From JBBQWT01 sp038210375 (GTDB lineage Bacteria > Acidobacteriota > Terriglobia > Terriglobales > Acidobacteriaceae), in contig JBBQWT010000001.1 of NCBI GenBank assembly GCA_038210375.1, positions 124,001-188,000 of the forward strand: DNA of 64,000 nucleotides, given 5' to 3'. Under the pieces are notes generated by a model. That model had not been told where the DNA came from. It did no database searches and worked only from the letters and a program-made list of their open reading frames with translations. Both the position numbers and the translations under genes were made by a program. Of this stretch, positions 7,345-18,397 are shown in pieces. Positions within the stretch are counted from its first letter, which is position 1. Each line of letters starts with the position of its first letter.

Positions 7345-8226
7345 TTACTTTCGCATTTCTTCGGCAGGAAGATAGGGCTGCAGAGGACAGCCGTCGCATT
7401 GCGCCTGCTTGCGGCAATGGCTGCTGCCGACGCGCACGATCAGCGCATGCAACTCGTTATATCCCTGCACCAGACTTGAACGCCGGGCCCGGCTTACGGG
7501 TGAAGGCGCATAGTTTTTTTTATGGGGGGGCCGTTTTGGGAGTGGGGCCGAAACCTTCCCATACCCGAGGTTGTTCGGATGCCGCACCAGGGATTTTTCC
7601 ACCAGTTCACGCATCCTTTCATAGGGAGCGTCATAAGCCATGATGTGGTGCCGGGCGAGGATGCGTCGGGTATAGACGTCCACCACAAATGCGGGATGAT
7701 TGCCGGCATAGAGCAGAATCGAATCAGCAGTCTCGGGCCCAATGCCGTTCAAATCCAAGAGTTCGGCGCGCAAATCGCGCGTAGGACGGGCAAACATCCG
7801 CGGTAACGATCCCCCATGGCGCTGGTCGATAAACTCAACCAAGCCCTTGATGTTGCGGGCTTTCTGGCGAAAGTAGCCGGAAGGACGGATTAGCAATTCA
7901 AGGTCGCCGACGGAGATATTGCGAATGGCGGCCAGATTCAAGACTCGGGCGCAACGAAGATTTTTCATGGCGTGTTCTACATTGGTCCACGAGGTATTCT
8001 GAGTGAGAAAGGCCCCCACGATCACCTCAAAACGGGTTCTTGCCGGCCACCAGTTCTGGGGCCCATAGGCTGCCAGCAGAGTATCGGCGTAGGCCGCGAT
8101 GGTCGCGCCGGCATCTTCGGTGGCGGGGAAATCGACAGGATTCAGGGCGGAGATTTTCAAGAGTTGGCGCCCCTTATCAAGATAGTAACTTTCGTAATGG
8201 TCGCAATGATTGACAATTTTTGTCAC
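7345..8226 (-). CDS. Endonuclease III-like HhH-GPD DNA glycosylase
   Basis: Base-excision-repair glycosylase, 293 residues from a GTG at 8226. Seen: FEVIVGAFLTQNTSW (about 66-80), the helix-hairpin-helix LLDLNGIGPETADSI (156-170) and the catalytic Asp183 in VVDVYTRR. The EndoIII lyase lysine position (GVGRKTA) reads GIGPETA, so a monofunctional glycosylase like MagIII is more likely than Nth. The FeS region has Cys271, Cys277 and Cys280 but no fourth cysteine. Residues about 224-254, rich in Pro/Arg/Lys, look like an insertion relative to the family and coincide with a 12-bp palindrome and homopolymer runs. Convergent with the NuoI-like gene. Confidence 0.85.
   Translation of the reverse strand: MTKIVNHCDHYESYYLDKGRQLLKISALNPVDFPATEDAGATIAAYADTLLAAYGPQNWWPARTRFEVIVGAFLTQNTSWTNVEHAMKNLRCARVLNLAAIRNISVGDLELLIRPSGYFRQKARNIKGLVEFIDQRHGGSLPRMFARPTRDLRAELLDLNGIGPETADSILLYAGNHPAFVVDVYTRRILARHHIMAYDAPYERMRELVEKSLVRHPNNLGYGKVSAPLPKRPPHKKNYAPSPVSRARRSSLVQGYNELHALIVRVGSSHCRKQAQCDGCPLQPYLPAEEMRK
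7465..7557. repeat. Putative palindromic insertion inside the DNA glycosylase gene
   Basis: About 93 bp encode residues 224-254 of the glycosylase in frame. The stretch contains a perfect 12-bp palindrome GCCGGGCCCGGC (7482-7493), a run of eight T and a run of seven G, and it interrupts the otherwise conserved join between the helical core and the FeS region. Boundaries are approximate, from where protein resemblance to the family stops and resumes. No second copy was found in this window. Confidence 0.4.
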
Positions 8227-8343
8227 CCCGCATTAAAGTCGGCTAAACTACTCAATAAATACCACCTTTGTTGCAAAGGGCTGGCGTCATTGAACGCATA
8301 GCAAGATTGTGTCAATTTATCGATTGGATAGGTACCCCCGGGA

Positions 8344-10065
8344 ATGTCTCAACGGCTTGGCGATCTTTTAGTAAAAGACAAAGCCATTACATCTGAGCAG
8401 CTCGAAGCGGCGGTCAAGGCGCAAAAGGCCTCGCCCAACCTTCGCCTGGGCTCGGTGCTGGTGAAACTGGGATTTCTGTCCGACGATGATGTAACCAATT
8501 TCCTTTCGCGCCAGTACGGCGTCCCCGCCATCAACCTGGAATTTTTCGAGATTGATCCCGCGGTGGTCAAGCTGATTCCTGAAGACACAGCCAAACGCTA
8601 CCAGATTTTACCGTTAAGCCGGGTGGGGGCATCGCTCACCATTGCCATGGTCGATCCCACCAACGTCTTCGCCATGGACGACGTAAAGTTCATGACCGGA
8701 TTCAATATCGAGCCGGTGGTGGCGTCGGAAAGCTCCATCGTGGCGGGCATCGAAAAAGCCTACGGCGCGGTGGCCACCGACGAGACCTCCAGCCTGGAGA
8801 CGATTATCGCGTCCATGGGCGACGAGAGCGCGGTTGAGCTGGAGGCGGAACAAGCCGAAGCCACGCTTTCCGAGCTGGAAAGCTCCGCGGAAGAAGCTCC
8901 CATCGTGAAGCTGGTGAACCTGATACTGAGCGACGCGGTGAAGCGCGGGGCCAGTGACATTCACATTGAACCCTATGAGAAGGAATATCGCGTGCGCTTC
9001 CGGGTGGACGGAATTTTGCACGAGATCATGGCGCCGCCGCTGAAGCTGAAAGACGCGATCACGTCACGCATCAAGATCATGGCCAAGCTCGACATCAGCG
9101 AAAAGCGCCTGCCGCAGGACGGGCGCATCATGCTGAAGATGCAGATTGGCAACCGCAAGAAGCAGCTCGACTATCGCGTGAGCTGCCTGCCGACCTTGTT
9201 CGGCGAAAAGATCGTCATGCGGCTGCTGGACAAGGAAAACCTGCGGCTGGACATGACCAAGCTGGGCTTCGAGCAGGAATCCCTGACCAAGTTCGAGCGC
9301 GCGATTTTAAAGCCTTATGGAATGGTGCTGGTGACCGGACCCACCGGGTCGGGGAAAACCAACACGCTGTACTCATCGATCTCGCGGCTCAACACACCGG
9401 ATACCAATATCATGACCGCCGAGGACCCGGTGGAATTTCAACTGGCGGGCGTTAACCAGGTGCAGATGAAGGAATCCATCGGCCTGAATTTTGCGGCCGC
9501 CCTGCGGTCCTTTCTGCGGCAGGACCCCAATATCATCCTGGTCGGGGAGATTCGTGATTTCGAGACCGCTGAAATTGCCATCAAGGCGGCGCTTACCGGC
9601 CACCTCGTCCTCAGCACCCTGCACACCAACGGCGCGCCGGAAACCATCAGCCGCTTGATGAACATGGGAATTGAGCCATTCCTGGTGGCGACCTCGGTGC
9701 ATCTCATCGTGGCGCAACGCCTGGTGCGCCGCATCTGCTCAAGCTGCATCGAGCCGGTCAAACTTCCCCCGCAGGCGCTGGTGGATGCAGGCTACACTCC
9801 GGAAGAATCCAAGAAGATCACGGTATTCAAAGGCAAGGGATGCAATGTTTGCGGCAACAGCGGATATAAAGGACGCGCCGGGCTGTATGAAGTGATGGAA
9901 ATTGACGACGAAATTCGGGAGTTGATCCTCGTGGGAGCGTCAGCGCTGGAGCTCAAGAAAAAGGCCATTGAACGCGGGATGATCACGTTGCGGCGCAGCG
10001 GATTGATCAAGGCCATGGACGGGGTCACCACTCTCGAAGAGATTGCCCGTGAGACCGTGCACTAG
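8344..10065 (+). CDS. pilB: Type IV pilus extension ATPase PilB (GspE/PilB family)
   Basis: Hexameric cytoplasmic ATPase that powers pilus assembly. 573 residues, the usual length. An N-terminal MshEN/GspE-N domain comes first, then Walker A GPTGSGKT at 332-339, the Asp box MTAEDPVEF, Walker B IILVGEIRD and the His box LSTLHTN. A tetracysteine zinc module follows, CSSC near 464 and CNVCG near 500, diagnostic of PilB/GspE rather than PilT. It heads the run pilB-pilT-pilC-pilS-pilR on one strand with short gaps. The 117-nt divergent gap to the glycosylase should hold its promoter. Confidence 0.96.
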   Translation: MSQRLGDLLVKDKAITSEQLEAAVKAQKASPNLRLGSVLVKLGFLSDDDVTNFLSRQYGVPAINLEFFEIDPAVVKLIPEDTAKRYQILPLSRVGASLTIAMVDPTNVFAMDDVKFMTGFNIEPVVASESSIVAGIEKAYGAVATDETSSLETIIASMGDESAVELEAEQAEATLSELESSAEEAPIVKLVNLILSDAVKRGASDIHIEPYEKEYRVRFRVDGILHEIMAPPLKLKDAITSRIKIMAKLDISEKRLPQDGRIMLKMQIGNRKKQLDYRVSCLPTLFGEKIVMRLLDKENLRLDMTKLGFEQESLTKFERAILKPYGMVLVTGPTGSGKTNTLYSSISRLNTPDTNIMTAEDPVEFQLAGVNQVQMKESIGLNFAAALRSFLRQDPNIILVGEIRDFETAEIAIKAALTGHLVLSTLHTNGAPETISRLMNMGIEPFLVATSVHLIVAQRLVRRICSSCIEPVKLPPQALVDAGYTPEESKKITVFKGKGCNVCGNSGYKGRAGLYEVMEIDDEIRELILVGASALELKKKAIERGMITLRRSGLIKAMDGVTTLEEIARETVH

Positions 10066-10100
10066 GTATCAACAGATCACAAACAGGGAAGGCCTTATCT

Positions 10101-11207
10101 ATGGATGTCACACTCAGCGATCTGCTCAAAAAAATGTTGGAGATGGGCGGCAGTGATCTGCATATCACGACCAACTCCCCCCCGCAAATCCGGGTGCACG
10201 GCAAACTGAACCCCATGGATATGCCGCAGCTCACGCCGGCTGAAACCAAGCAATTGGCATACAGCGTGCTGACGGACGCGCAGAAACATCGCTTCGAAGA
10301 AAACCTGGAACTCGATTTTTCATTCGGAATGAAGGGTCTGGCGCGCTTCCGCGGCAATATTTTCAACCAGCGCGGCGCGACGGCCGCGGTCTTCCGCGTC
10401 ATTCCTTTCGAAATACGCTCCTTTTCACAGCTCAGCCTGCCCGCCATCGTTTCCAAGTTGTGCGACAAGCCGCGCGGCTTGATCCTGGTGACCGGACCTA
10501 CCGGTTCGGGGAAATCCACCACCCTGGCGGCCATGATCGATAAGATCAATACGGAGCGCCACGAGCACATCATCACCATTGAAGATCCGATCGAGTTCGT
10601 TCACCAGAACAAGAACTGCCTGGTCAACCAGCGCGAGGTCCATTCCGACACCAAGTCATTTACCGACGCGCTGCGCGCTTCGCTTCGTGAAGATCCCGAC
10701 GTTGTGCTCATCGGAGAAATGCGCGACCTGGAAACCATCGAAGCGGCATTGCGCATCGCCGAAACCGGCCACTTGACCTTCGGCACGCTGCATACCAATT
10801 CCGCGGTGTCCACCATCAACCGCGTGATCGATGTTTTTCCGTCACACCAGCAGTCGCAGATTCGCGCGCAGTTATCACTGGTGCTGGAAGGGATTCTCTG
10901 CCAATCCCTGCTGGCAAAGGTGGGCGGGCAGGGACGGGCGATGGCCATGGAGGTGCTGGTCCCCAATCCGGCCATCCGCAACCTGATTCGCGAAGACAAA
11001 GTGCACCAGATCTATTCATCCATGCAATCAGGACAGGACAAATTTGGGATGCAAACCTTCAACCAGTCGCTGGCGTCGTTGTATTTCCAGAAACAGATCA
11101 CCCTGGAGGCGGCGACCACGCGGTCGTCGATGCCCGATGAACTGGTGGAGATGATCAACCGCGGGGACCGGACCAAGGCGCCGATCGCGCCCCCGGTAAG
11201 AAGGTAA
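10101..11207 (+). CDS. pilT: Type IV pilus retraction ATPase PilT
   Basis: Twitching-motility ATPase that depolymerises the pilus. 368 residues. Walker A GPTGSGKST lies near 132-140, the Asp box is TIEDPIEFVH, Walker B is VVLIGEMRD and the His box FGTLHTNS. The AIRNLIRE motif near the C terminus is specific to PilT retraction ATPases and separates it from PilB. Starts 35 nt after pilB and precedes pilC, the common pilBTC order. Confidence 0.96.
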   Translation: MDVTLSDLLKKMLEMGGSDLHITTNSPPQIRVHGKLNPMDMPQLTPAETKQLAYSVLTDAQKHRFEENLELDFSFGMKGLARFRGNIFNQRGATAAVFRVIPFEIRSFSQLSLPAIVSKLCDKPRGLILVTGPTGSGKSTTLAAMIDKINTERHEHIITIEDPIEFVHQNKNCLVNQREVHSDTKSFTDALRASLREDPDVVLIGEMRDLETIEAALRIAETGHLTFGTLHTNSAVSTINRVIDVFPSHQQSQIRAQLSLVLEGILCQSLLAKVGGQGRAMAMEVLVPNPAIRNLIREDKVHQIYSSMQSGQDKFGMQTFNQSLASLYFQKQITLEAATTRSSMPDELVEMINRGDRTKAPIAPPVRR

Positions 11208-11235
11208 AAGGTTTTACAGGAAATGGAGAACTACT

Positions 11236-12444
11236 ATGGCGGTATTTGAATATTCCGGAAAAACGGCTACCGGCGAATCGGTAAAGGGCGAAAGAGTGGC
11301 CCTCAACAAAGACGCCTTGCGCGCCGCATTGCGCCGGGAGCGCATACAGGCGGGGCCCATTAAGGAAAAGGGGAAGGAATTCACGCTTCCCAAATTCGGA
11401 GGGGGCAAGGTCAAGACCAAGGAAGTGGCGATCTTCTTCCGCCAGTTCTCGGTGATGATCGACGCCGGGCTTCCGCTGGTGCAATGCCTGGAGATACTGG
11501 CGTCGAACCAGGAAAATTCCACGTTCCAGCAATGCCTGACCGGCGTACGCACTACGGTGGAAGGCGGCGCGACGCTGGCGGTGGCCATGGGAGGCTATCC
11601 CAAGATTTTTGACGAGCTCACCATCAACATGGTGGAGGCGGGCGAAACCGGCGGTATTCTCGACATCATTCTGCAGCGGCTGGCAACCTATGTGGAAAAA
11701 GCGGTGAAGCTTCGCGCCGCGGTGAAATCGGCGCTGGTGTATCCGGTTTCGGTCATCAGCATCGCCATTCTTGTAGTGGGCGCACTGCTGAAGTTCGTAG
11801 TGCCAATTTTCGCCAACCTGTTCGTGGGTCTGGGCGTCGAGCTGCCGCTGCCCACTCGCATCGTCATCGGGCTGAGCCACTTCATCGGCAGTTACTGGTG
11901 GGTGTTCTTCGTGGCTCTGGGCGCCTTGTGGTGGGGCGTGAAGATGATTCGCAAGGACCCTAAGGGCGAGTACTTTTTTGATTCGTTGCTGCTCAAGCTG
12001 CCGGTACTGGGCATGCTGTTGCGCAAGATCGCGGTGGCGCGTTTTACCCGTACGCTGGGAACCTTGATCACTTCCGGCGTGCCCATTCTTGACGGCATGT
12101 CGATCACCGCGCGCACCTCGGGCAACGCGGTGCTGGAAAGGGCCCTCATGAGGGTGCGTAAGGCAATTGAAGAGGGCCGGACCATCGTGGATCCGCTCAA
12201 GGAAAGCGGAGTATTTCCCAACATGGTCACGCAGATGATCGGCGTCGGAGAAGCCACCGGCGCAATGGATAACATGCTGCAAAAGATCGCGGACTTCTAC
12301 GAGGACGAGGTCGATACCGCCACCAAGAACATGCTTACCCTTCTGGAGCCGCTGATGATCGGGTTCCTGGGCATCGCGGTGGGAGGCATCGTAATTTCGT
12401 TGTACATGCCGCTGTTTGCCATGATCGGAAAACTGGCAGGGTAA
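11236..12444 (+). CDS. pilC: Type IV pilus inner-membrane platform protein PilC (GspF family)
   Basis: Polytopic inner-membrane platform that couples PilB/PilT to pilin polymerisation. 402 residues with two GspF repeats: the first around FFRQFSVMIDAGLPLVQCLEIL (about 71-92), the second around FTRTLGTLITSGVPILDGM (about 271-289). Three hydrophobic segments are visible, including the terminal one ending in MPLFAMIGKLAG. The ribosome site GGAAATGGAGA precedes the ATG. Codon use matches pilB and pilT. Confidence 0.96.
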   Translation: MAVFEYSGKTATGESVKGERVALNKDALRAALRRERIQAGPIKEKGKEFTLPKFGGGKVKTKEVAIFFRQFSVMIDAGLPLVQCLEILASNQENSTFQQCLTGVRTTVEGGATLAVAMGGYPKIFDELTINMVEAGETGGILDIILQRLATYVEKAVKLRAAVKSALVYPVSVISIAILVVGALLKFVVPIFANLFVGLGVELPLPTRIVIGLSHFIGSYWWVFFVALGALWWGVKMIRKDPKGEYFFDSLLLKLPVLGMLLRKIAVARFTRTLGTLITSGVPILDGMSITARTSGNAVLERALMRVRKAIEEGRTIVDPLKESGVFPNMVTQMIGVGEATGAMDNMLQKIADFYEDEVDTATKNMLTLLEPLMIGFLGIAVGGIVISLYMPLFAMIGKLAG

Positions 12445-12610
12445 GGCGCCGGTTAAGGACTGCCCGGCCACTCGGGCCGAACGCCTGGCGGACTTCAGCA
12501 ACGAAGAAACCGGCCAGCCTGGCGCGGCAGGCAGGCTGGCGGCGGGATGTCCCGCCATCTTGCCGGAGATTGACGCGGGCGCGGAATCCCCGCGCGGGCA
12601 CTCACAATTC

Positions 12611-14288
12611 ATGTTAAGCGATCTCAACGCGCGCACATCCCTATCGTGGCTGGTCAAGGTGAGGATAATTACCATCACTTTCCTGCTGGGAATCGGGATG
12701 GTGATCATTCGCCTCACCAAGACCAATGTTTCAGAAAAATATTTTCTGACGATCATTGTTCTCTGGTACACGATTGCGGTTTTGTTCGTGGCCTTGAGTT
12801 CGTTGAGCAGCGAATTCAAGTTACAGGCGCGCCTGCAAATTTTTACCGATCTCGCCTTCTGTACGGCGGTCATCTACATTACTGGCGGCATCGACACTTA
12901 TTTCAATTTTCTTTATCCCCTGCTGATCATCGTCGCCAGCATTTTGCTGCCCCGGTGGTGGGCATACCTGACGGCGGCCTTGTCGTTCATTTGCTTTGGC
13001 GGGATACTGGAGCTGTCTTATTTCGAAATCATCCGCTCGTTTTCCATCAGCCGTCCGGATTTGAAGTCGCTGCAGGCGGTCATCCTGGTAAACCTGGCGG
13101 CTTACCTGGCCATCGCACACCTGGCCAGCGATCTCAGCAAAAAGTTACGGCAGATCGACGTCAGACTGCTCGATAAGAGCGGGCAACTGGAAAACCTGCA
13201 AAGCCTGCACGAGAACATCATCAATTCCATGCGCGGCGGTTTGATCACGACCGCGATGGACGGCCGCATTGAGTTGTTGAACGCTTCGGCCGAAAAACTG
13301 CTGGAACGTACCGCGGCTGAAGTCAAGGGCCTGCCGGTGGGCCAGTTATTTTCTGACCGGCTGCCCGACGTGCACTCGCAAAACAAGCAGGGTGAAGTTC
13401 GCTGCGTCACCCCTTCCGGGGAGCAGAAGACGTTTGCCTTGATGGTGAGCGCCCTGGCGGTGCCCGACCGCGGGACCCTGGGCCACGTTTACACATTTGA
13501 CGATCTCAGCGACATTCGCCGCCTGGAGCGTGAGGTCCGCATGCGCGAACGGCTGGCCGCGGTGGGAAGAATGGCCAGCGGAATCGCCCACGAGATTCGC
13601 AACCCGCTGGCGTCAATCGCGGGCTCGGTGAAGATACTGGCCGGGATTTCGGCGCTGAGCGACGACCAGCACACTCTGGTGAATATCGTGATCCGTGAAT
13701 CGGAGCGGCTGAACTCGATCATCTCCGATTTCCTAAGCTATTCACGGGAGAAAACCTACACGTTTGCCTCCACCGACCTGGTGAAACTCTTGAACGAGAC
13801 TCTGGCATTGCTGGAAAACCGTCCTGACCCTTCAGGCGCGAACTATGTAATCATCCGCAACATTTCCGCTGAGCACGCCATGACGCGGGCGGACGGAGAC
13901 AAAATCAAGCAGGTTTTCTGGAACCTCCTGGAAAATGCGATGCGAGCGATGCCGGGAGGAGGGCAACTCACAGTTTCACTCACCATGGAAAAGCGGTGGT
14001 GGCATGTGAGTTTTGCCGATACCGGGCACGGCATTACCGTGCAGCAGGCGGAAAAACTGTTTGAGCCGTTCCAGTCGGGTTTCACCGGCGGGACCGGCCT
14101 TGGGTTGGCCATCGTGTACCAGATTGTGCAGGCCCATTCCGGAAAAATCAGCGCCCGTTCGCTGCCGGGGCAAGGCGCAGAGTTCATACTGCAACTGCAA
14201 CCTGAACCCCAGGCGGTGGCGCAACCCCCGGTTGCGGCAATGGCGCAGCCCCCGGTGGTCGCGGCGCCCGCGCAGATAAAGGCCACTC

Positions 14289-14296
<8 letters not shown>
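12611..14296 (+). CDS. pilS: PilS-like membrane sensor histidine kinase
   Basis: 561 residues from an ATG at 12611 (an upstream start at 12560 adds a non-homologous leader). About six N-terminal membrane segments (residues about 18-180) match the PilS sensor domain. A PAS domain follows (about 200-300), then the H-box with His327 in AHEIRNPLASIAGS, the N-box ENAMRAMP and the ATPase lid GTGLGLAIV. The C terminus has an Ala/Pro-rich tail with imperfect AQPPV repeats. Overlaps the regulator gene by 8 nt, so the two are translationally coupled. By homology it senses pilin status and phosphorylates PilR. Confidence 0.9.
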
Positions 14297-15677
<1,381 letters not shown>

Positions 15678-15849
15678 ACCGTCAGAACGGCCTAGTGGGC
15701 GCTCTTTCCTCCTGCGCTGGTGAACTCCTGCGTCCGAATGCCGGCTTACCAAGTTTGCAGCCAGCCGTCTAACCCACCAAACCGGCTCACCCGGCAATCG
15801 CAATATCTGAACTATTGTTCTCACCCCTGCGTATCAAGGTGTGACCACC

Positions 15850-17100
15850 ATGCGCATGTTCACCGACATTGCCGTGCAGACCCTGCAAACTCTGTGGGCG
15901 CAAAAGCTGCGCGCTTTTCTCACCATGTTCGGCATTGCCTGGGGAGTGGGCTCGCTGCTGCTGCTGGTGGGTTTGGGTGAAGGATTTCGCTCCGGGCAAC
16001 ACCGCCAACTGAAGACCATGGGCACGAACATCGTCTGGACCTTTGGCGGCCGGGTGCCGGCAGTGGTGGGCAGCTCCAACTCCTCTCGCCAGTACCGGCT
16101 TACCATGCACGATTACCACGCGATCAAGGATGAGGCCAAGCTGGTCGGAAATATCTCGCCGGTATTGAACCGCCAGGACATCCGCGCCGGCAGCGACTTC
16201 AACAACACCAATGGCGAGGTGTTCGGAGTGGCGCCGGCGTATAACCAAATCCGCACAATTCCGCTCATCCAGGGCCGCTGGTTGAATGATGAGGACGAGG
16301 CCCAGGTGCGCCACGTCGCCATTCTGGGTTTTGAGATGCGCAAGAACCTGTTTCCCGGCAGGCCGGCTTTAGGGAACTCCATCCTGCTCAACGGAACCCG
16401 CTATGAGGTCATCGGGGTGCTGGAAAAAATCGGACGCGAAGAGAACAACGGCACCAACATACGGGCATTCATCCCGCTAAGCGCTATGCGGGAATCGTTT
16501 CCCATGAAGGGCGAGAACATGGCTCCGGATGCGATTTCCTTTTTAAACTGGCAGCCGGTGTCGGCGCAGTTCGATGAGCAGGCGCGCGGCGAAGTCCACC
16601 ACATCATCGCCCGCAATCACGATTTTGATCCTGCGATCAAGGACGCGTTTGAAGAACAGGACAGCGTCGAAGAAGAGCGCATGGTAGGCAAGATCTTCGA
16701 CACCATGGACTGGTTCCTGGGTGGCGTGGGGGTTGTGACCCTGCTGCTCGGCGCCATTGGCATCGTGAACATCATGCTGGTTTCGGTCAGCGAGCGCACC
16801 GGGGAGATTGGCCTGCGCAAGGCCCTGGGGGCCACCAACACCAACATCCGTTCGCAATTCCTACTGGAAGGCGCGTTCCTTACCGGGTTGAGCGGGTTGC
16901 TCGGCCTGGCAGCGGCGTCGGGCTTTATGGGACTGCTGGGAATGTTGCCGCAGCCGCCGGGATTCGACACCCCGCGATTAGTCCCGCAATCAGCGGCGGC
17001 GGCCATCACATTGCTGGCGCTGGCCGGCATCTTCGCCGGAATGTACCCGGCGATCAAGGCCTCACGGATGGAACCGGTCGAAGCCTTGCGAAAGGAATAG
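15850..17100 (+). CDS. MacB-like ABC transporter permease (first of a pair)
   Basis: 416-residue FtsX/MacB-type permease: N-terminal membrane helix (about 17-40), a large MacB-PCD periplasmic domain, then three C-terminal helices in an FtsX domain (about 290-412) containing IGIVNIMLVSVSERTGEIGLRKALGA. The start is set at the ATG with AAGGT 9 nt upstream; a GTG at 15841 abuts the AAGG and is less likely. Such proteins couple cytoplasmic ATP hydrolysis to periplasmic movement for export of peptides, lipoproteins or drugs. No ATP-binding subunit or HlyD-type adaptor is adjacent. Confidence 0.88.
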   Translation: MRMFTDIAVQTLQTLWAQKLRAFLTMFGIAWGVGSLLLLVGLGEGFRSGQHRQLKTMGTNIVWTFGGRVPAVVGSSNSSRQYRLTMHDYHAIKDEAKLVGNISPVLNRQDIRAGSDFNNTNGEVFGVAPAYNQIRTIPLIQGRWLNDEDEAQVRHVAILGFEMRKNLFPGRPALGNSILLNGTRYEVIGVLEKIGREENNGTNIRAFIPLSAMRESFPMKGENMAPDAISFLNWQPVSAQFDEQARGEVHHIIARNHDFDPAIKDAFEEQDSVEEERMVGKIFDTMDWFLGGVGVVTLLLGAIGIVNIMLVSVSERTGEIGLRKALGATNTNIRSQFLLEGAFLTGLSGLLGLAAASGFMGLLGMLPQPPGFDTPRLVPQSAAAAITLLALAGIFAGMYPAIKASRMEPVEALRKE

Positions 17101-17106
17101 AAATCA

Positions 17107-18357
17107 ATGATTCGCGACCTGTGGGGCCAATCCTACGAAGCGTTGATGCATAACCGGCGGCGTTCGCTACTGACCATGCTTGGGATGGCGTGGGGCATCG
17201 CCACGGTGGTGATCCTGCTGGCCTACGGCGCCGGCTTCGAGCGCGCAATTTTTTACGTATTTCGCGGCTTCGGATCGAACCTGATCATGGTCTTCCCCGG
17301 ACGCACGTCGTTGCAGGCGGGCGGTACCAAAGCGGGGACCGAAGTGAGGTTCACCAAGGACGACGTGGAGGCCATCGCGTCCGAGGTCCCATTCGTAAAA
17401 GGCATTTCGGCGGTGGTGGACAAGCGTGCGAACGTGCAGCGCGATACCCGCAGCGGACAATTTGGCGTCGAGGGCGTGCATACGGTTTTTCAGCGTATCC
17501 GCAATATGAAAGTGGGCAGCGGGCGGCCTTTTAATGAAGAGGACGAGATCGCCCAGAGCCGCGTGGCGGTCATCGGCGACAGCGTAAAAGACAAGCTCTT
17601 TTCCGGTGAGCCGGCGGTCGGCGAAAGCATTCGCATCGATGGCCTGACCTTCCAGGTAGTGGGGGTGCTGGAACACAAAGTCAATGATGGTGGCGGCGAC
17701 CAGGGAGGAGCTAACAGTTCCATCCTGATTCCGCTAAGCGTGATGGGAAACCTGACGGACACTCGCTATCTCAGCGGCATCATGCTTGACTATGAAGGCA
17801 ACGCGCATGAGAAGGTGGTGGCCGCTATCCGAAAGTGCATGGCGGCGCGGCACAACTTTCAGATCGCCGATCACCGCGCCATGTTTGTGGCTGACCTGGC
17901 CAACGACATCGCCGAATTTTCCATCATCACCACCGGCTTGAAAATCCTGCTGGCCTTCATCGGGACTCTAACCCTGGGAATCGGCGGCATCGGCTTGATG
18001 AACATTATGCTGGTCTCGGTGCAGCAGCGCACCCGGGAAATCGGGATCCAAAAGGCGCTGGGTGCGCGTAAGCGGCATATCCTGTTCCAGTTTCTATCGG
18101 AAGCCATGGCCATTACCCTGGTGGGCGGTATAGCCGGTGTGATCATGGCTTACCTGCTCTCCGCAGCGGTGGGCCCGCTCACCTTGTTCAGCGCGTTTGA
18201 AAAAAATGCGGAGGCGGCGGACATCCGGCTGATCATCGATCAATCGACATTGCTGGCCGCCACCCTGATTCTCGCCTTGGTGGGGATCGTGAGCGGCATG
18301 CTGCCCGCGATCCGCGCCGCCAATCTTGATCCCATCGACGCTCTGCGTTACGAATAG
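17107..18357 (+). CDS. MacB-like ABC transporter permease (second of a pair)
   Basis: 416 residues with the same architecture as the preceding gene: one N-terminal helix, a MacB-PCD domain, then an FtsX domain with IGGIGLMNIMLVSVQQRTREIG and a family-typical C terminus DPIDALRYE. Starts 6 nt after the previous stop with AGGA in the end of that gene as ribosome site. The two permeases are diverged paralogues and could form a heterodimer, which is inference. The ATPase must be encoded elsewhere. Confidence 0.88.
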   Translation: MIRDLWGQSYEALMHNRRRSLLTMLGMAWGIATVVILLAYGAGFERAIFYVFRGFGSNLIMVFPGRTSLQAGGTKAGTEVRFTKDDVEAIASEVPFVKGISAVVDKRANVQRDTRSGQFGVEGVHTVFQRIRNMKVGSGRPFNEEDEIAQSRVAVIGDSVKDKLFSGEPAVGESIRIDGLTFQVVGVLEHKVNDGGGDQGGANSSILIPLSVMGNLTDTRYLSGIMLDYEGNAHEKVVAAIRKCMAARHNFQIADHRAMFVADLANDIAEFSIITTGLKILLAFIGTLTLGIGGIGLMNIMLVSVQQRTREIGIQKALGARKRHILFQFLSEAMAITLVGGIAGVIMAYLLSAAVGPLTLFSAFEKNAEAADIRLIIDQSTLLAATLILALVGIVSGMLPAIRAANLDPIDALRYE

Positions 18358-18397
18358 AGATCGGCGAAGCAAGAACCCACTCGGGTAAGATTGAGAG

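Noticed and set aside
8291..8307. TGGC-N-GC pattern upstream of pilB resembling a sigma-54 -24/-12 site
   Set aside because: The GG to GC spacing is 11 nt instead of 10 and the rest of the consensus is poor.
11155..12873. 572-codon open frame antisense to the whole pilC gene
   Set aside because: It mirrors the high-GC codon bias of pilC, has a His/Arg/Gln-rich composition with no domain, and pilC is unambiguous on the other strand.
15678..15849. Short frame after pilR at 15720-15980
   Set aside because: It overlaps the start of the permease gene and has no coding character.
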